Of a stretch of DNA of 64,000 nucleotides, positions 12,283-23,416 are shown piece by piece. The stretch lies in the NCBI GenBank assembly GCA_950295325.1, contig OX485803.1, forward strand, positions 74,167,554 to 74,231,553, read 5' to 3'. Position 1 is the first letter of the stretch, and the number at the start of each line of letters is the position of its first letter. The DNA is from Polytrichum commune (lineage: Eukaryota; Streptophyta; Polytrichopsida; Polytrichales; Polytrichaceae). The position numbers and the translations under genes were made by a program. The notes beneath the pieces were generated by a model, which did not search any database, was not told where the DNA came from, and saw nothing but the letters and a program-made list of their open reading frames with translations.

Positions 12283-12935
12283 GAGTTCGGGAAGTTTTTG
12301 AAGCCTTAGTGGCGATTGCCGGTAGTTGCTACGAAGGGTCGGATTTTTTCCAATTTACATCGGCAAGAGCTGGTCTTTTGTAAAATCAATCGGCCAATTG
12401 CCTATATTTTCATATTTTCATTGGCCAATATCCGATTAAATGGAACTCATATCGGCACTAATTGTTTAAAGAATGTATGAAAAGTTATTAGGAATCATTT
12501 CTTAGTACAAAATCTTGAATAAGTGAAAAGAAAGGCATGTTCCAAACTTTAAATTTGAAGAGTTAATATCCTTGGCAGGAATTGAACCTAGCAGTGCCTT
12601 CACCGCTTGAAGGCCAAGGGTCCCCCAATTCTTCATAGAAGCAATTGGATTTGGTCATGGAAAGGTTGCATAATTCAATAAGTTTAAGGTTTAGGGTACT
12701 TCCTCAAGTGCATCATCAGATGCCCCAGACAAATAACGCTCTAGATGCTTCCGGCTGAAATCCGGTAACTCACAAGAAGAATCGGCTACATTTCCGGGAC
12801 ATTTTCTGGTCCATCGGCTAATTGCCGGAGGATTGAAATTACATTCGGATTGCCATCCGATGGTTGGAAATTTGGACCAGCCATGAGAGGAAATCCATCG
12901 GCTGATAATGAACTAGCCGTCGGTTTTCCCCGAAC
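12283..12935. mobile_element. possible foldback element with GTTCGGG ends
   Basis: Begins GTTCGGGAAGTTTTTGAAGCC-like and ends in the reverse complement of GTTCGGGGAAAACCG. Short sub-repeats containing ATCGGC or CCGAT recur throughout. Flanking sequence contains TCACGAG on both sides, not directly adjacent. Class unknown. Confidence 0.3.
12560..12640 (-). repeat. tRNA-like SINE head
   Basis: On the minus strand the sequence CCTTGGCCTTCAAGCGG resembles a pol III A box, and GGTTCAATTCC about 20 bases later resembles a B box (GGTTCRANNCC). It does not fold as a complete tRNA, so it is read as a tRNA-derived SINE or relic. Confidence 0.35.
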
Positions 12936-13185
12936 ATAGGTCACGAGATCATTAAGTAAAGTTAAGGCACGTCGTCGACCTTACTTGTTTTAACTTAGTT
13001 GTGGCATGATGTGGATGCTCAACATGTCTATGGCGTCAGAGAAGTCAAAAGCTGAGGCTACTCCAATCAGGTGATGACATGTGTTATAATGACATCATTG
13101 GTGCACTGTTTTTACAGCAAAAGTAAGGTAAGTTCCGGAGGACCCACATGCAGGCTTTGTTCCGACACAAAAAGTGTGTGTGGAA

Positions 13186-13763
13186 GGGCCACTTCACACA
13201 CAAGGCTGAAGGCCCTTGACCATGGCAATGTAAGCGCTCTCATTGGTCGAAAAGGCGGAGACCGTCCAAGTTCACTTCACACTAAGCTTAGGAGGTGAAG
13301 GCCTAAATGCCCAAAGAAAAGTTCGTAGATGAAAAGTCTACATGGAGTCCTACATGGTTGGTTGTGGATAAGGGCGCATGGTCTACCGGAATGTGCGTCA
13401 AACCCACTTCCAAGAGGTGGGCTTGACGCAAATTCTAGGAGACCATGACTTTTTTAATATTTTTCCAACAGATTGCATGGCAGATTCCATAACAGATTCC
13501 AAGATAGACAAACACCACCAAGTAATTATCTTAAATTGATAAACTTGGAGACATATTATATGAAACCAAATCCTCCCCTCTTATTCCGCCAACAAAATAT
13601 GCAATGGTCCCGCAACATGGTTCATTCTCACTTCACACTATGCTTGAGGGCCCAAGACTACATAAAATGGCTTTCCCAACACCCATGGTACGGCCTTTGG
13701 ATGAGAGTCAAGGGTCTTCACCATTACAAGGTCACGGCTCTTGGCTCATGTGTGGAGTGGCCC
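13186..13763. mobile_element. MITE, GGGCC-ended, copy E
   Basis: A 578-bp element. Left end GGGCCACTTCACAC. Right end GTGTGGAGTGGCCC. TAA follows the right end (13764-13766); the left flank is GAA, a likely one-base change of TAA. The termini belong with the GGGCC/GGGGCGG group at 5509, 22007, 40622 and 51327. The ORF across its right end is not a gene. Confidence 0.6.
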
Positions 13764-13766
13764 TAA

Positions 13767-14239
13767 AAGTGTGTGTGTAAGTTATCATACGGGTGTTATT
13801 TGGTTCTTTTTTCATGTTCTCCAACTTCTACCGAATAGATTTACATGTTTCCAACAAAATTTGTGTTGCATTAGCATATTTATGATGTTAGCATCAACCA
13901 ACCAACCAAACAAACAAACAAAAAAATGGATTGAAAATTGGACTTTGTATGATTTAGTTATGGTTATCGGAAGTGCATGTTTGTTGATTCCTTAACTAAA
14001 GGCATAGCTCCTCCTAATTGTGTATGTTATTGAGTGTCCATTAAAACCCTCATGAAAAACATACACCAAAATGCCATCAAATATCTCATGTACCTTATCC
14101 TAAACAAAAGGAAACTAGACAACAAACAAATACCCGTCCCCCCTCCCCCATAGACTGGGATAACTTATGCACCCCTAGAGCCCACCTCCCAAAGGAGGCA
14201 TAACACCTTGTACTGCATTACGATACCCGCGATCATCAT
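13767..14239. other. intergenic DNA, no recognised gene
   Basis: AT-rich sequence with short ORFs only. Nothing recognised. Confidence 0.4.
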
Positions 14240-14312
14240 TAGGCCAACGGGCTCACATTCATGCCGGTACTTAGTTACGGGTGTTATCTTTTATTTTATT
14301 TTATATTATTGA
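14240..14312 (+). repeat. SINE-like repeat B, copy 2
   Basis: Matches the block at 2925-2997: AACGGGCTCACATTCATGCC, then a GGGTGTTATCTTTT block, then an ATTTTATTTTAT tail. Confidence 0.45.
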
Positions 14313-14498
14313 GTGGGGAGTAGTTAAAAAAGTTTGGGGATGAAGTCCAATCTCTTTTAAACATGTGTCTTCATGGTGTTTGTTCCTTGATCCTCACCAA
14401 ACCACACACCAATCAAGTATTTGGGTATCAATAAGAAAAGCAATTGAATAACACCCACGTACCAAGTCTTGAAGTTTGGTTTTTTGAGACCTAAGTAT

Positions 14499-14721
14499 AC
14501 TGATATGTGCAGTTAGGTTGCCTTTGCAAACTAGTTGCCTCTTTGCCCATGCAAACTACATTCGATCAAAATCAAATCACAAAAACCTATAACTTTGTTT
14601 TTCTTCCGTATAGCAATCACGATGTACAAATTCATCTATTTTGTTAACGCGGTGTTAAATCTTCAAAATAGTGTAAAATATTGATCAATTCACATGGAGC
14701 AACGTAATTGCACGTGCTTGT
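14499..14721. mobile_element. MITE, family L, copy 5
   Basis: Left end CTGATATGTGCAGTTAGGTTG. The right end, reverse-complemented, carries GTGCAATTACGTTG, matching the same terminus. The interior contains the AAAATCAAATCACAAA block seen in inverse at 1874-2082. Confidence 0.45.
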
Positions 14722-15421
14722 GTAGATCGGCACACTACTACTACTGCAAAGTTTTTATTAATATAGGTAACATACAAAATGCTTAAACTATCAAGATGTT
14801 TGAGCACATGGATGATCTAGACATATCTACGTAATTTCAACACTTCATACATCATTTGAAAATGTTGAGGTATAGGACATGATACAACATCTACATCATT
14901 ACTATGCATACTATGCACCACACCCACAAACCAACTATTCTCCACATCAACCCCCATTCACACCCAACCCCAACCCTAAACCCCAAATCATTGAATTCAC
15001 ACATATTGCAATGGTAAATTCCCTTATGAGGCTACCACAATAAAACTATAAAATATGATATACTCTTACCATTATTTACCAAACAAGGATGGTTGGTCCT
15101 TCCCCCCAAAATTCCCACAGTAGGTATCCAAGGCTTCATTTATACCACCACTACCACCAAAAGCCTTCTAGACCTTAAAATCCCTAATACCAACAAAAAT
15201 GTCAATGTGCTACCTAACAAACATCATCCTAAACAAAAGAAAACTCGAAAAGAAATAAGCACCAATCCCATTAAAGTAAACACCATTTTATATTGGAACG
15301 TGTATTTATTTGTTAGTTACCTTTGCTATCTCTAGTTCCAAGTAGACTCTATCTGTAAGACTGGAGGACTCCACCCTCAGAGATCTAGTAATTCAAGAAG
15401 GTAAAGGGGAGTTACCCACTA

Positions 15422-15632
15422 CACCGTAGATGGTATTTAGTGTCACTTACTATTTGGATTTATATCATGCTATACCATTTTACTATGGATCTCGTTTTCT
15501 ACCAACAAATGTCAAGTTGGTTGTTTGGACACTATATAGCATTAATATATTTATTTGGTATGAATGACATTCACGTTAAATTGTTATAGGCATGTGTAAC
15601 TGTGGATGTGACACTAAATACCATAAATGGTG
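15422..15632. mobile_element. MITE with CACC...ATTTAGTG ends, TA duplication
   Basis: A 211-bp element. The left sequence CACCGTAGATGGTATTTAGT is matched in inverse at the right (ACTAAATACCATAAATGGTG). TA flanks both ends (15420-15421 and 15633-15634). A related left end occurs at 48351. Confidence 0.65.
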
Positions 15633-15639
15633 TAGTTGG

Positions 15640-18289
15640 GACTAAGGTGTTACACAATGTTCTCACCTCGTAAGTAATGACCATTAGTTAAGGGCACTTA
15701 ACTTACCCCAAAGGCATGGAGGGAGAGCTAGTCACCTATATACTTGAGGACTACAATGTTTTGTCTAATTAGTGTGGGTGGGAAATTCATGTGGGTTGGG
15801 AATTAGTGTCGCCCACATTAATTTTTTAGTACTTGCCTTGGTTAACCTCATTTTGGATGAATTTCATATTGTCATCCTAAACACCTCATCCACATGCATT
15901 AGGGTTCTCCACGTATGTTAGGTTTGAGCACAAACATGGCCAAGCTTAACGGAGACACATGAGGAGGAACCGCTTTACATCGACTAAAGGAAATAGGCAT
16001 GTATCTTTTAGTGTTATACTTATGGTCTTCCAACTCATCTATATTGTTAGGTTGCACTTGTAATTTTGCTCTTTGACATATAAGAAAGTGATGTGTTATA
16101 ATTGAATCCTTGATATTGATCACATCGCAATTCTAAAAGTAGTGTCGTGAGATGTTCTCATGGAAGAATTCCCAAAAGGCGAGAACCTAACTACTTGTAG
16201 AGTATATGCAAGCAAGATACTTGTACATTAAAAAAAAAGGTTTTGTTAGTCCACGTGATTTGCCTTTGAATTTACATCATTTGTAAGTAAAGGAACTTGA
16301 TTTCAAAAACTCATCTTAAGTTGAAGCAAAGTATATGGAAGGGAAGTAGTTATGTTTTTTTGTTTTTTTGTTATACGTTATACCAATCCTAGATGAGGAG
16401 TAAATTATTATCTCCAATGTATTTGTTATTTGTTATTTTGTGGGTGTGAAAATCCTTCCTTCTTCTGTAGCTTCGGTAGCCAACTCTAAGCATCACTTTG
16501 TTTTGAAGGATGTGAAAGCTCAATAGTTGAGCAACATGTGTTGGTTAACCCGCACTCAATTGGTTGTTGAGCTCTCATGTTTTTAAAGTTTGGGTGATAT
16601 CGGTCATGATCTTTATTCAAGAAGCTTGAAATGTGTTTTAAATTTATTCCCTCTCACTAACTTGGTGTGCAAGTATTGTGTTTCTATATGTTGTAATATG
16701 GGTCTTGGATGAGGTTTTTCACAAGAAATATTCATTAGCTTAAACACCTTCCATCCCAATAATGTTATATTGTGGAGAATGTGTTGACCTGAAGAGAGTG
16801 TGGAGTATGTTCTGTTCTTCTTAAAGAGTTTGAGCAAGGAATAGTCGTTAATGTAAGTTAGGTTACATCCTGCACGAATGACATCTTTTCAATGAGAGAA
16901 GGTTGATTTCAAGTCCAATATGGTGTGTTGCAAGTTCAAGCTTGAGGTATGCGTTGATGGGTCAAAATTGAAGTTTAAATGCATGGATAGTCGCAAAATA
17001 CAATTGGATGAAAGTTTGAACTTTCATCCAAATGTGCATAGAAGAAAACCCACACTGGAAATTATAGTGGGCCACTTCTAATTATTAAATAAAATTTTAA
17101 TGTGGGTAATTGGGAATTAATGTGGTTCACACTCACTATACAAAACAATGTCGTTGAAGGGAGCTTCAACTCTTAGATCCAAAGGTAGATGAGGCTAAGT
17201 CGGTGAGTTTCCTTAATCGGACACTTATTTTTGGTTCCTAATTGGCAGTATAGTCACCCTAATTCGGAGGACAAGTAATACATGATGATTTAGCCATCAT
17301 CTTGATGATATTTGGGTCAGTCACCTTTACAAAAATCAAACTATAGACACCATCCTCCATAATTAGGAGTGTTATCCACCAAGTTATGACATGCTTGACT
17401 TTTGTGGACGAGGTGGACAAATTAGGAGGCAACATGTCATTGTGAGGTGCCAATTAACATAACATTACTCAACTTAGCCATGGCCCAAATAACACCACGA
17501 CTAAGCTGATTAATGTTATGAACTTGCATTGTGGGTGTTCTATAATGAAAAGCCAAATTGACAACATTTTAACTTACTTGTGATCACTTTAGAGACATGA
17601 CACAACCAATATTGACATGAAATTTGGTTTTCATTGGCACGTGACTCATGTAGAATCTGCCAATGATGTCGTCCACTTACACAACATTGAACTTATATAA
17701 AAAAAAATTCCATGCTATAAGATTAGATTGGGAAGAATAGAATCTTTGATTTTGGAGCTTGGATCAACACCTTCCTCCATTCCGATTTCAACGATTTCAA
17801 AGTCTTTGGTGTTGATTTTCAATTGCCAAAATTCTCAAGCTTCTAATCCTTAAATCCACCGGTTGGATGATTCCACAAAGTTGAAGGTGTCCACTTTAGC
17901 CTCATCTACCTTACAAGCATATCAGGCTCAGGGTTGGGTGGATCATGCCTCTTATTTCCTTTATATTGTTGAGAGACATTATATTGGTGTCAAACCTCCA
18001 ACTCTAGTACCTCGGTGTTTCAGGTGTTGTTACTTTTTCATTGTGTAATGGTTATGTTTCAAGTTGGGGAGATAATTAAAGTAATTCTATGAAGGAAAGG
18101 ATTGAGTTTGTTGTTTTCTGAAGTATCAGGTGTAGATTTTTTTGTTTTAGTTTGAGAGAGGCAAGAAGAGCGCTTACGGCACACACCCTACATTCTTGTG
18201 ACATATGTTGTAATTGAAAAGTCTAACGTATTGGGACTTGTTTATTAATTATTCAAAGGATTTGCAAAGTTTATGAAGAGCCTATTTGG
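15640..18289. other. intergenic DNA, mostly unassigned
   Basis: AT-rich, no ORF longer than 74 codons. Near-repeated phrases such as TAGTGTGGGTGGGAA (about 15770) and CACACTGGAAATTATAGTGGG (about 17050) suggest decayed element ends, but I could not define an element. Confidence 0.35.
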
Positions 18290-19150
18290 ACAGTAAAAAG
18301 GAGGTACCCTATGATACAAGTGCATGTTTTGTTGCTGGAAAACATAAGGCAAACTACCTTCAGAGAAATTTGACAAGGTTTAAATTGTTGCATTAATTTG
18401 AATGGAATTCAAAAGTATGGCAACTATATATGGAGGAGGCTAGGTCACATGTTTTGAATAAGCTCACTTTGTCATCTCAATTGATGATGAACTTCTCATG
18501 ACAAGTACTGTATCATGATGCACTTGTTTTAACAAATAGTGTTGTATCACATTGCTTTGTGAGACCTGCATTTGCTGATACGTTCAAGTTGAAAATAAAG
18601 GCGGGCAAAAATACTTTGGTATAAGGCAATGGTCATCAAGTTCCTACGGATGGGCATAGTAAAGTTCACTTTAAGATACAACAACATCATGGTCAAATTA
18701 ATTGCCTTGTCTTTAAGTTGATCGATGGTATTGACCTAATATTGGGTAACGGTTGGCCAGTACAAAACTAAGCACACTTGGATTTTCAATATGAACGTTG
18801 CATATTTATAAGGGCCATCATAAAATGATTGTGTATATGATCCCGATGCAAAGTCATAGTCAAAATCCCCATATACTCAATGCCATGCAATTCAAACTGT
18901 CAATTTGGAAGGGAGCAACCTCGTTCCTAGTTCAATTAACTGCGGTTGGAGATGACGTAGAGGACAAAATGACACCACCTTATGCCACAATGTTGGAGGA
19001 ATTGAATGATATGTCTCAACCTTTACCATGTGGATTACCTCTAGAATGACCCATACTATTCCTTTTGAGCTGGATGGGAAACCACCTTTCATGCCTATCT
19101 ATAAGTTGAGTGCTCTTGAGGGTAAGGCCCCTTCAAATTAGAATCCCAGG
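18290..19150 (+). pseudogene. decayed Ty3/gypsy gag-pol fragment
   Basis: Translated pieces in shifting frames follow the Ty3/gypsy order. About 18323 there is a decayed zinc-knuckle-like CFVAGKHKANY. About 18520-18760 there is a retropepsin-like region ending in LIDGIDLILGNGWP, then AHLDFQYERC after a stop. About 18930-19090 there is the pre-RT linker with FLVQLTAVGDDVEDK and PPYATMLEELNDMSQPLP, then MTHTIPFELDGKPPFMP and YKLSALE, the usual start of the RT domain. It breaks off there. Several stops and frameshifts interrupt it, and the protease active-site Asp is not preserved. No LTRs were found, so this is an old internal fragment. Confidence 0.75.
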
Positions 19151-20044
19151 CTTGAGATGTGGATATTCCCACAATTCAAAGAAGACCAAATCACCAAGAG
19201 CTCATAAAGACTATTCATGCCACTTTGCGGACAAACCAAGAGTTGTAACCATGAAATTCTTAGAGCCCTTGGAAGTCATCCAAAGGTCATTCAGTGGTAA
19301 ACAAAACAAAACCAAAACCTACAAGATGCGCTCTTGAGGCTTTTGGTTGCACTTCATCAATTCACCAAGCAAGCTTGTAAATTTGGTAGATTTAGTGGAG
19401 TGGCACAATGAATCTCACAACTAATTTTCATTATGAAACCACCAATTCTTAATTAAACCATGAGCGGCAACCACTCGTGGGCTTCATAAGACAATGCATT
19501 CGAACTCTCATATCCATCCTTCTCTTGCAATCTTAATAAGCATTGAGCTCGTTCAATGACAAATCCTCCTACTCCTACCGCCATTACTTGCATCTCCCAA
19601 CTCATTCAAGATTGGGCTTCTCATGTCCAAGGGGCAAATGAAAAGCAAATTCAAGCTCTCATTCGCCTCTTGAACGAAGACCATCTCCTTCACTCACCAC
19701 ATGCTCACTTTGCCTACAAGCATAGCAACCCCCTCACGCCGGTCACGGAGAGGGACCTATTTTAACATGATGTGTCAAGAATCCTTGGGTGAACGTCCCA
19801 ACATGAAGGAGGTGAACATGACGCCATAAGTGACGCTATCTATGATATCAATTAACTTCAATTATCCGCATTCCCCTATAATTTGTTAGTGAGTCCACCT
19901 CTCTAAATGTGTTGCTCATGTCATGTGTTATTGAGTCTAGCTCTTCTTACTCCAACTTCGCGAAAACCACCAACCGCTCCCCCAAAATTTAGACCCTCCA
20001 TAAAACTCAAAAACTTATATAATATTTAATAACTATATACAGCT
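19151..20044. other. intergenic DNA, no recognised gene
   Basis: No recognised features. Short ORFs only. Confidence 0.4.
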
Positions 20045-20129
20045 CAGGATGAGGGATTGGTGCCGGTTGGTTGGTACAAATTTCCTGCCTTTTACTCATT
20101 TGCAGCACCAAGTCATGTGTTACACATTA

Positions 20130-20226
20130 GGCGATCAAACGGACCCAACAGGAATCGAACCTGGACCGTCTTAACCCAAACATCCTCACACAACCAACCG
20201 AGGAATCATGACTTGGCGTACACCCT
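20130..20226 (-). repeat. tRNA-like SINE head
   Basis: On the minus strand, CCTCGGTTGGTTGTG resembles an A box and CCAGGTTCGATTCCTG contains a consensus B box (GGTTCGATTCC). Together they span about 65 bases. There is no complete cloverleaf or anticodon arm, so a tRNA-derived SINE head is more likely than a tRNA gene. Confidence 0.45.
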
Positions 20227-20308
20227 TACAACAAAACCACTAGCTATACTTAAAAGGCATACACCCCCGTGGGCCATGATGGGCCCATGTTATTTGTTCC
20301 CTGGCTAC

Positions 20309-20452
20309 TATAGTGTCCATCCTCGAAAGAGGAGAGTAGTTTTGTCCCAGCTTCCCCATGTCCTGTGGACATCGGGTTGTTGGCATTACGAACGGACACT
20401 CTATTCACGCCGGCCCCTCAAAGGGACCGGAGTTTCTATCTATCTATCTACT
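20309..20452 (+). repeat. SINE-like repeat A, copy 2
   Basis: Contains TAGTGTCCATCCTCGAAAG, CATTACGAACGGACACT, ATTCACGCCGGCCCC and a hairpin-forming GGCCCC/GGGACC pair, and ends in (CTAT)n. It matches 32351-32516 in opposite orientation closely. The ORFs at 20057-20524 and 20365-20682 cross this repeat and are not genes. Confidence 0.6.
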
Positions 20453-20459
20453 CCAACTT

Positions 20460-22006
20460 CGAGTCCATATGCGTCATTAAAACTCAATATGCCGACAACA
20501 GCATGCCTATTGCATCTTTTTTAACATCACGACCATTCTCTAAATTCCGATCATGTGGCCGGCCCCAACTTTCCCAACTCTTCCTAATCCTTCGGTTAAT
20601 TCCGACAACGGGCATTAGTCTACGAGTTGTTCGATCTTTGTCCTTGTTAGGTCCTTATACATGTAGGCTTATGGACTCATGAATTTCAATGCTATGGCTT
20701 TTAGCTTGGCCAAATTCGCTTGATGGAGTCATGAATTATGAGGCTTTAACCATCTGCTAGGCCGAATTTCCCGGGGTGGTAACTCAAACAAATAATTACA
20801 GGGGGGCTCATCCAATAATTTCACAAAGGCATAGATTATGTACACATAATCGTACATATAATCTAGGTTATGTTTCAAATTATTTGGATTCAAGAGTTTC
20901 AAAAGAGAAGTTGGGAAGAGAGTTAGGGTTAGGGCTTGAAAGCCAAAATAACATAGATTATCTTCAAAACTTTGTAGACTATCTAAATTATGATTAGGTC
21001 TGATGGAGACCAAATTATGGACAAGCCCCCAGGTCCGAGAGAAAGTCCACATTATTTTCAGTTTATTGATGTAAATTATAATACATAGACATCTTCAAAT
21101 CAAAAAATCATTACATATTACGGACGGTCTCAATGTGCACTACTTCACTCCATTCTAAGTTCCGTAAAATTATTCTTTGGTACGAATGTACAAGGATAAT
21201 ATGGATGGATAATTTGTTACAAATTATTTTGCACTAGTTGCCACCCCGGGCCGAATTTGCTTGCTAAAGTCATGAATTTCGATGCTATGGATTCCAACTT
21301 GGCCAAATTCTCTTGCAAAAAGTCGCTCCTTGGTTCGAATATGCTTTTGGCAAGAACCGTTTCTAAGATCGTTTACAAATTGGGCGCATGAATTCAAGGC
21401 TCACTCGTTGAATGTAGAAGCATGCTAGAAGTATAGAGGCATGTATTGATGTCTACACCCTCGCATTGTGGAACTTGAACCCACCTTTTCATGCGGCGAC
21501 CTTGGTGGAGATGGGAAGTTTATGCATTTGGTTTAAAACATGCAACTCCCACATTTTCTTTCTACGATGGACTTTTAGGAGAATATCTTGTAGGTCAAAA
21601 ACCCGTGTTATAGCAAATAGGATGTTGATTGCAATTGGTCATGATCGCAAAGCTACAAGTTTAAAGTCACTACATACATTTACAATTACATGAATATGGA
21701 ATGTCTGACTATATTGGACACATTGCAAGCAAAGCTTATCCCTTAAAGGTTGAGGCGGACGTTTTTGTTTGTTTGGTGCCTGACAACACACAATGTACGC
21801 AATGTGCTTCATAATCATATCATTTTGGACACGTAGACAGTTGGAAATTTGTGTAAACAATCCTAACTACACAAATATGTCCTTTGTACGGTCTGGTCTA
21901 TTGTAAGACGTGCCGATTTTCCTTGATAAACTAATGAATCGGTTTGAATTGTTCTAAGCCAGTTTGAGAAGATTTTGCTTCAGCCTTTAAGGTTTAAGCG
22001 TTCTAA
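20460..22006. other. intergenic DNA, no recognised gene
   Basis: AT-rich. A phrase containing GGCCGAATTTGC/CCCGGGGTGG recurs near 20760 and 21245, suggesting a decayed element between them. No gene recognised. Confidence 0.35.
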
Positions 22007-22338
22007 GGGCCGGTTTACACTACGGTGGAGAAGTCCACCGGTCATGAAAAAAAGGGCGTTTCCCAATTGTGATTGGTCGAAAATGCAACTCTTGACCGGT
22101 GGGTGTTTACACTAGGTGAAGAAAACAATGGTGGTGAACTTTTCTCATGGATGATAAAATGACATGGCCGCCTACATGGCGGCACTTTTTGGAGTTGGGC
22201 TGCTCCGGAGGAGGAGTTTCTTGTCTGGCCTCTTGAGGCCGGAGAAGCCCAACTCAATAAAAAATTAATTTTCAAAAACAGATATGGACCGTAGATTTCA
22301 GATTTGGTTTTTTTCAAAACCTAAGGTGTTGGCAAGCT

Positions 22339-22363
22339 TCTCTCTCTCTCTCTCTCTCTCTCT
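22339..22363. repeat. (CT)n microsatellite at the retroelement left edge
   Basis: About 25 bases of uninterrupted TC repeat directly before the left terminal repeat. A second run of about 18 bases (27581-27598) precedes the right terminal repeat, and CTCTCT follows each terminal repeat. Confidence 0.9.
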
Positions 22364-23322
22364 ATACTATGTTTTTACTTTGCCATACATAAATTACTGA
22401 GATCAGTAAATATAATCTCTGAAGGGTAAGTACCCTAGGGTGAAAAGATCTCTACCTAACTATTGTCCACCATAGATTTTGATCATTGCATCTACGGACA
22501 AGGTTGAAAACCTAATAGTATAACAAGAGCAAGGGCTTGAGAATGCACCCTTTCACTCAAAGGTTAAACTGCACCAGGCGTTTATCTTTGGTAAGCTCTG
22601 GGATTAGGGTAGAGGAAGTTAACTAGTGGGTGATTTAGGCTAAGTGCTTCAATCCGGCCCCACAAGAAACTTCAATGGCAAAGGAACAGGTATTATGCTC
22701 TTTTTCGGAGTATGCGGTAATGCAAAATCAGTAGATGTATTGTCGTATGATTGTGTGACATAGATAACAATTGGGTTCTGCTGTTATTCACCTCGTGTAC
22801 GTGACTAATCCTCATTTTTTGTTGGTTGGTTGCATGGGCACAGGTGAGGCAGACCCTTCACAATTTTGAACGACATCCTTAGGTTTTGCTTATCTTTTTG
22901 GGTTCATACACTTTGTGTTATTATATTGTATGTATTCCATAATGAAAAGAGTGAATACTTACACATATATTGATTATTGGGTTATACTTTGAAGTGCATA
23001 TGATGACAAAGGTCCTATCAAGTGTTTGACCATAAGTTGTTTAGTACATACAAGGTTAGTCCAAACAAAGTAAAGGGTGTAGAGTTAGGGGTTATGGATT
23101 GCATACAATAGATGGTGCTAACCCATGGTTACACCATGTGATAGAGTTACTAGGACATGCATTGTATTGAAAGGAGGAAGGATCCCACCCACCCACCCGG
23201 TTTTTTGTTAAAAGTACAAAGATATGTATTTGAATGGAATGGCCTCTGTATGGAGGATGTTTTCTGAATATGACTATGCTTGAATATAAGCTTAGTTCTT
23301 ACCAAGAAAGGCCCAGCTCTCT
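22364..23322 (+). repeat. left terminal direct repeat of the retroelement
   Basis: 959 bp, matching 27599-28557. It contains a small hairpin AGGGTAAGTACCCT at about 22433-22446 and a run of CCCA repeats near 23180. It also contains an ATG at 22834 followed at 22844 by a near-consensus splice donor (CAG/GTGAGG). It should hold the promoter, but I cannot place a TATA box with confidence. Confidence 0.9.
22834..22843 (+). other. possible leader exon end with ATG and donor
   Basis: ATGGGCACAG is followed by GTGAGG. Joined to an acceptor at 23428-23429 (TCAG), the single base G plus AA gives GAA in the ORF1 frame, so ORF1 would begin M-G-T-E-Q-K. The intron would be 586 bp. This would supply the start codon that ORF1 lacks. 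Inferred from sequence only. Confidence 0.4.
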
Positions 23323-23416
23323 ATCTAGATCACCCATTAGCAGCCTGGAAACTGCTACCATCCATTCTAGTACATATCTTCAGTACTTACATTCTGAGTG
23401 TGGTAATGTATAATAT

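Noticed and set aside
20130-20226. True tRNA gene
   Set aside because: B box is good, but there is no complete cloverleaf or acceptor stem. The same applies to 12560-12640 and 32640-32728.
20057-20524. 155-aa plus-strand ORF
   Set aside because: It runs through a tRNA-like repeat and a SINE-like repeat that recur elsewhere without the frame.
22364-23322. Hammerhead ribozyme in the terminal repeat, as in some Penelope-like elements
   Set aside because: A CTGAAGGG...GAAAA stretch near 22430 looked suggestive, but the CUGANGA core is absent and stems do not fit.
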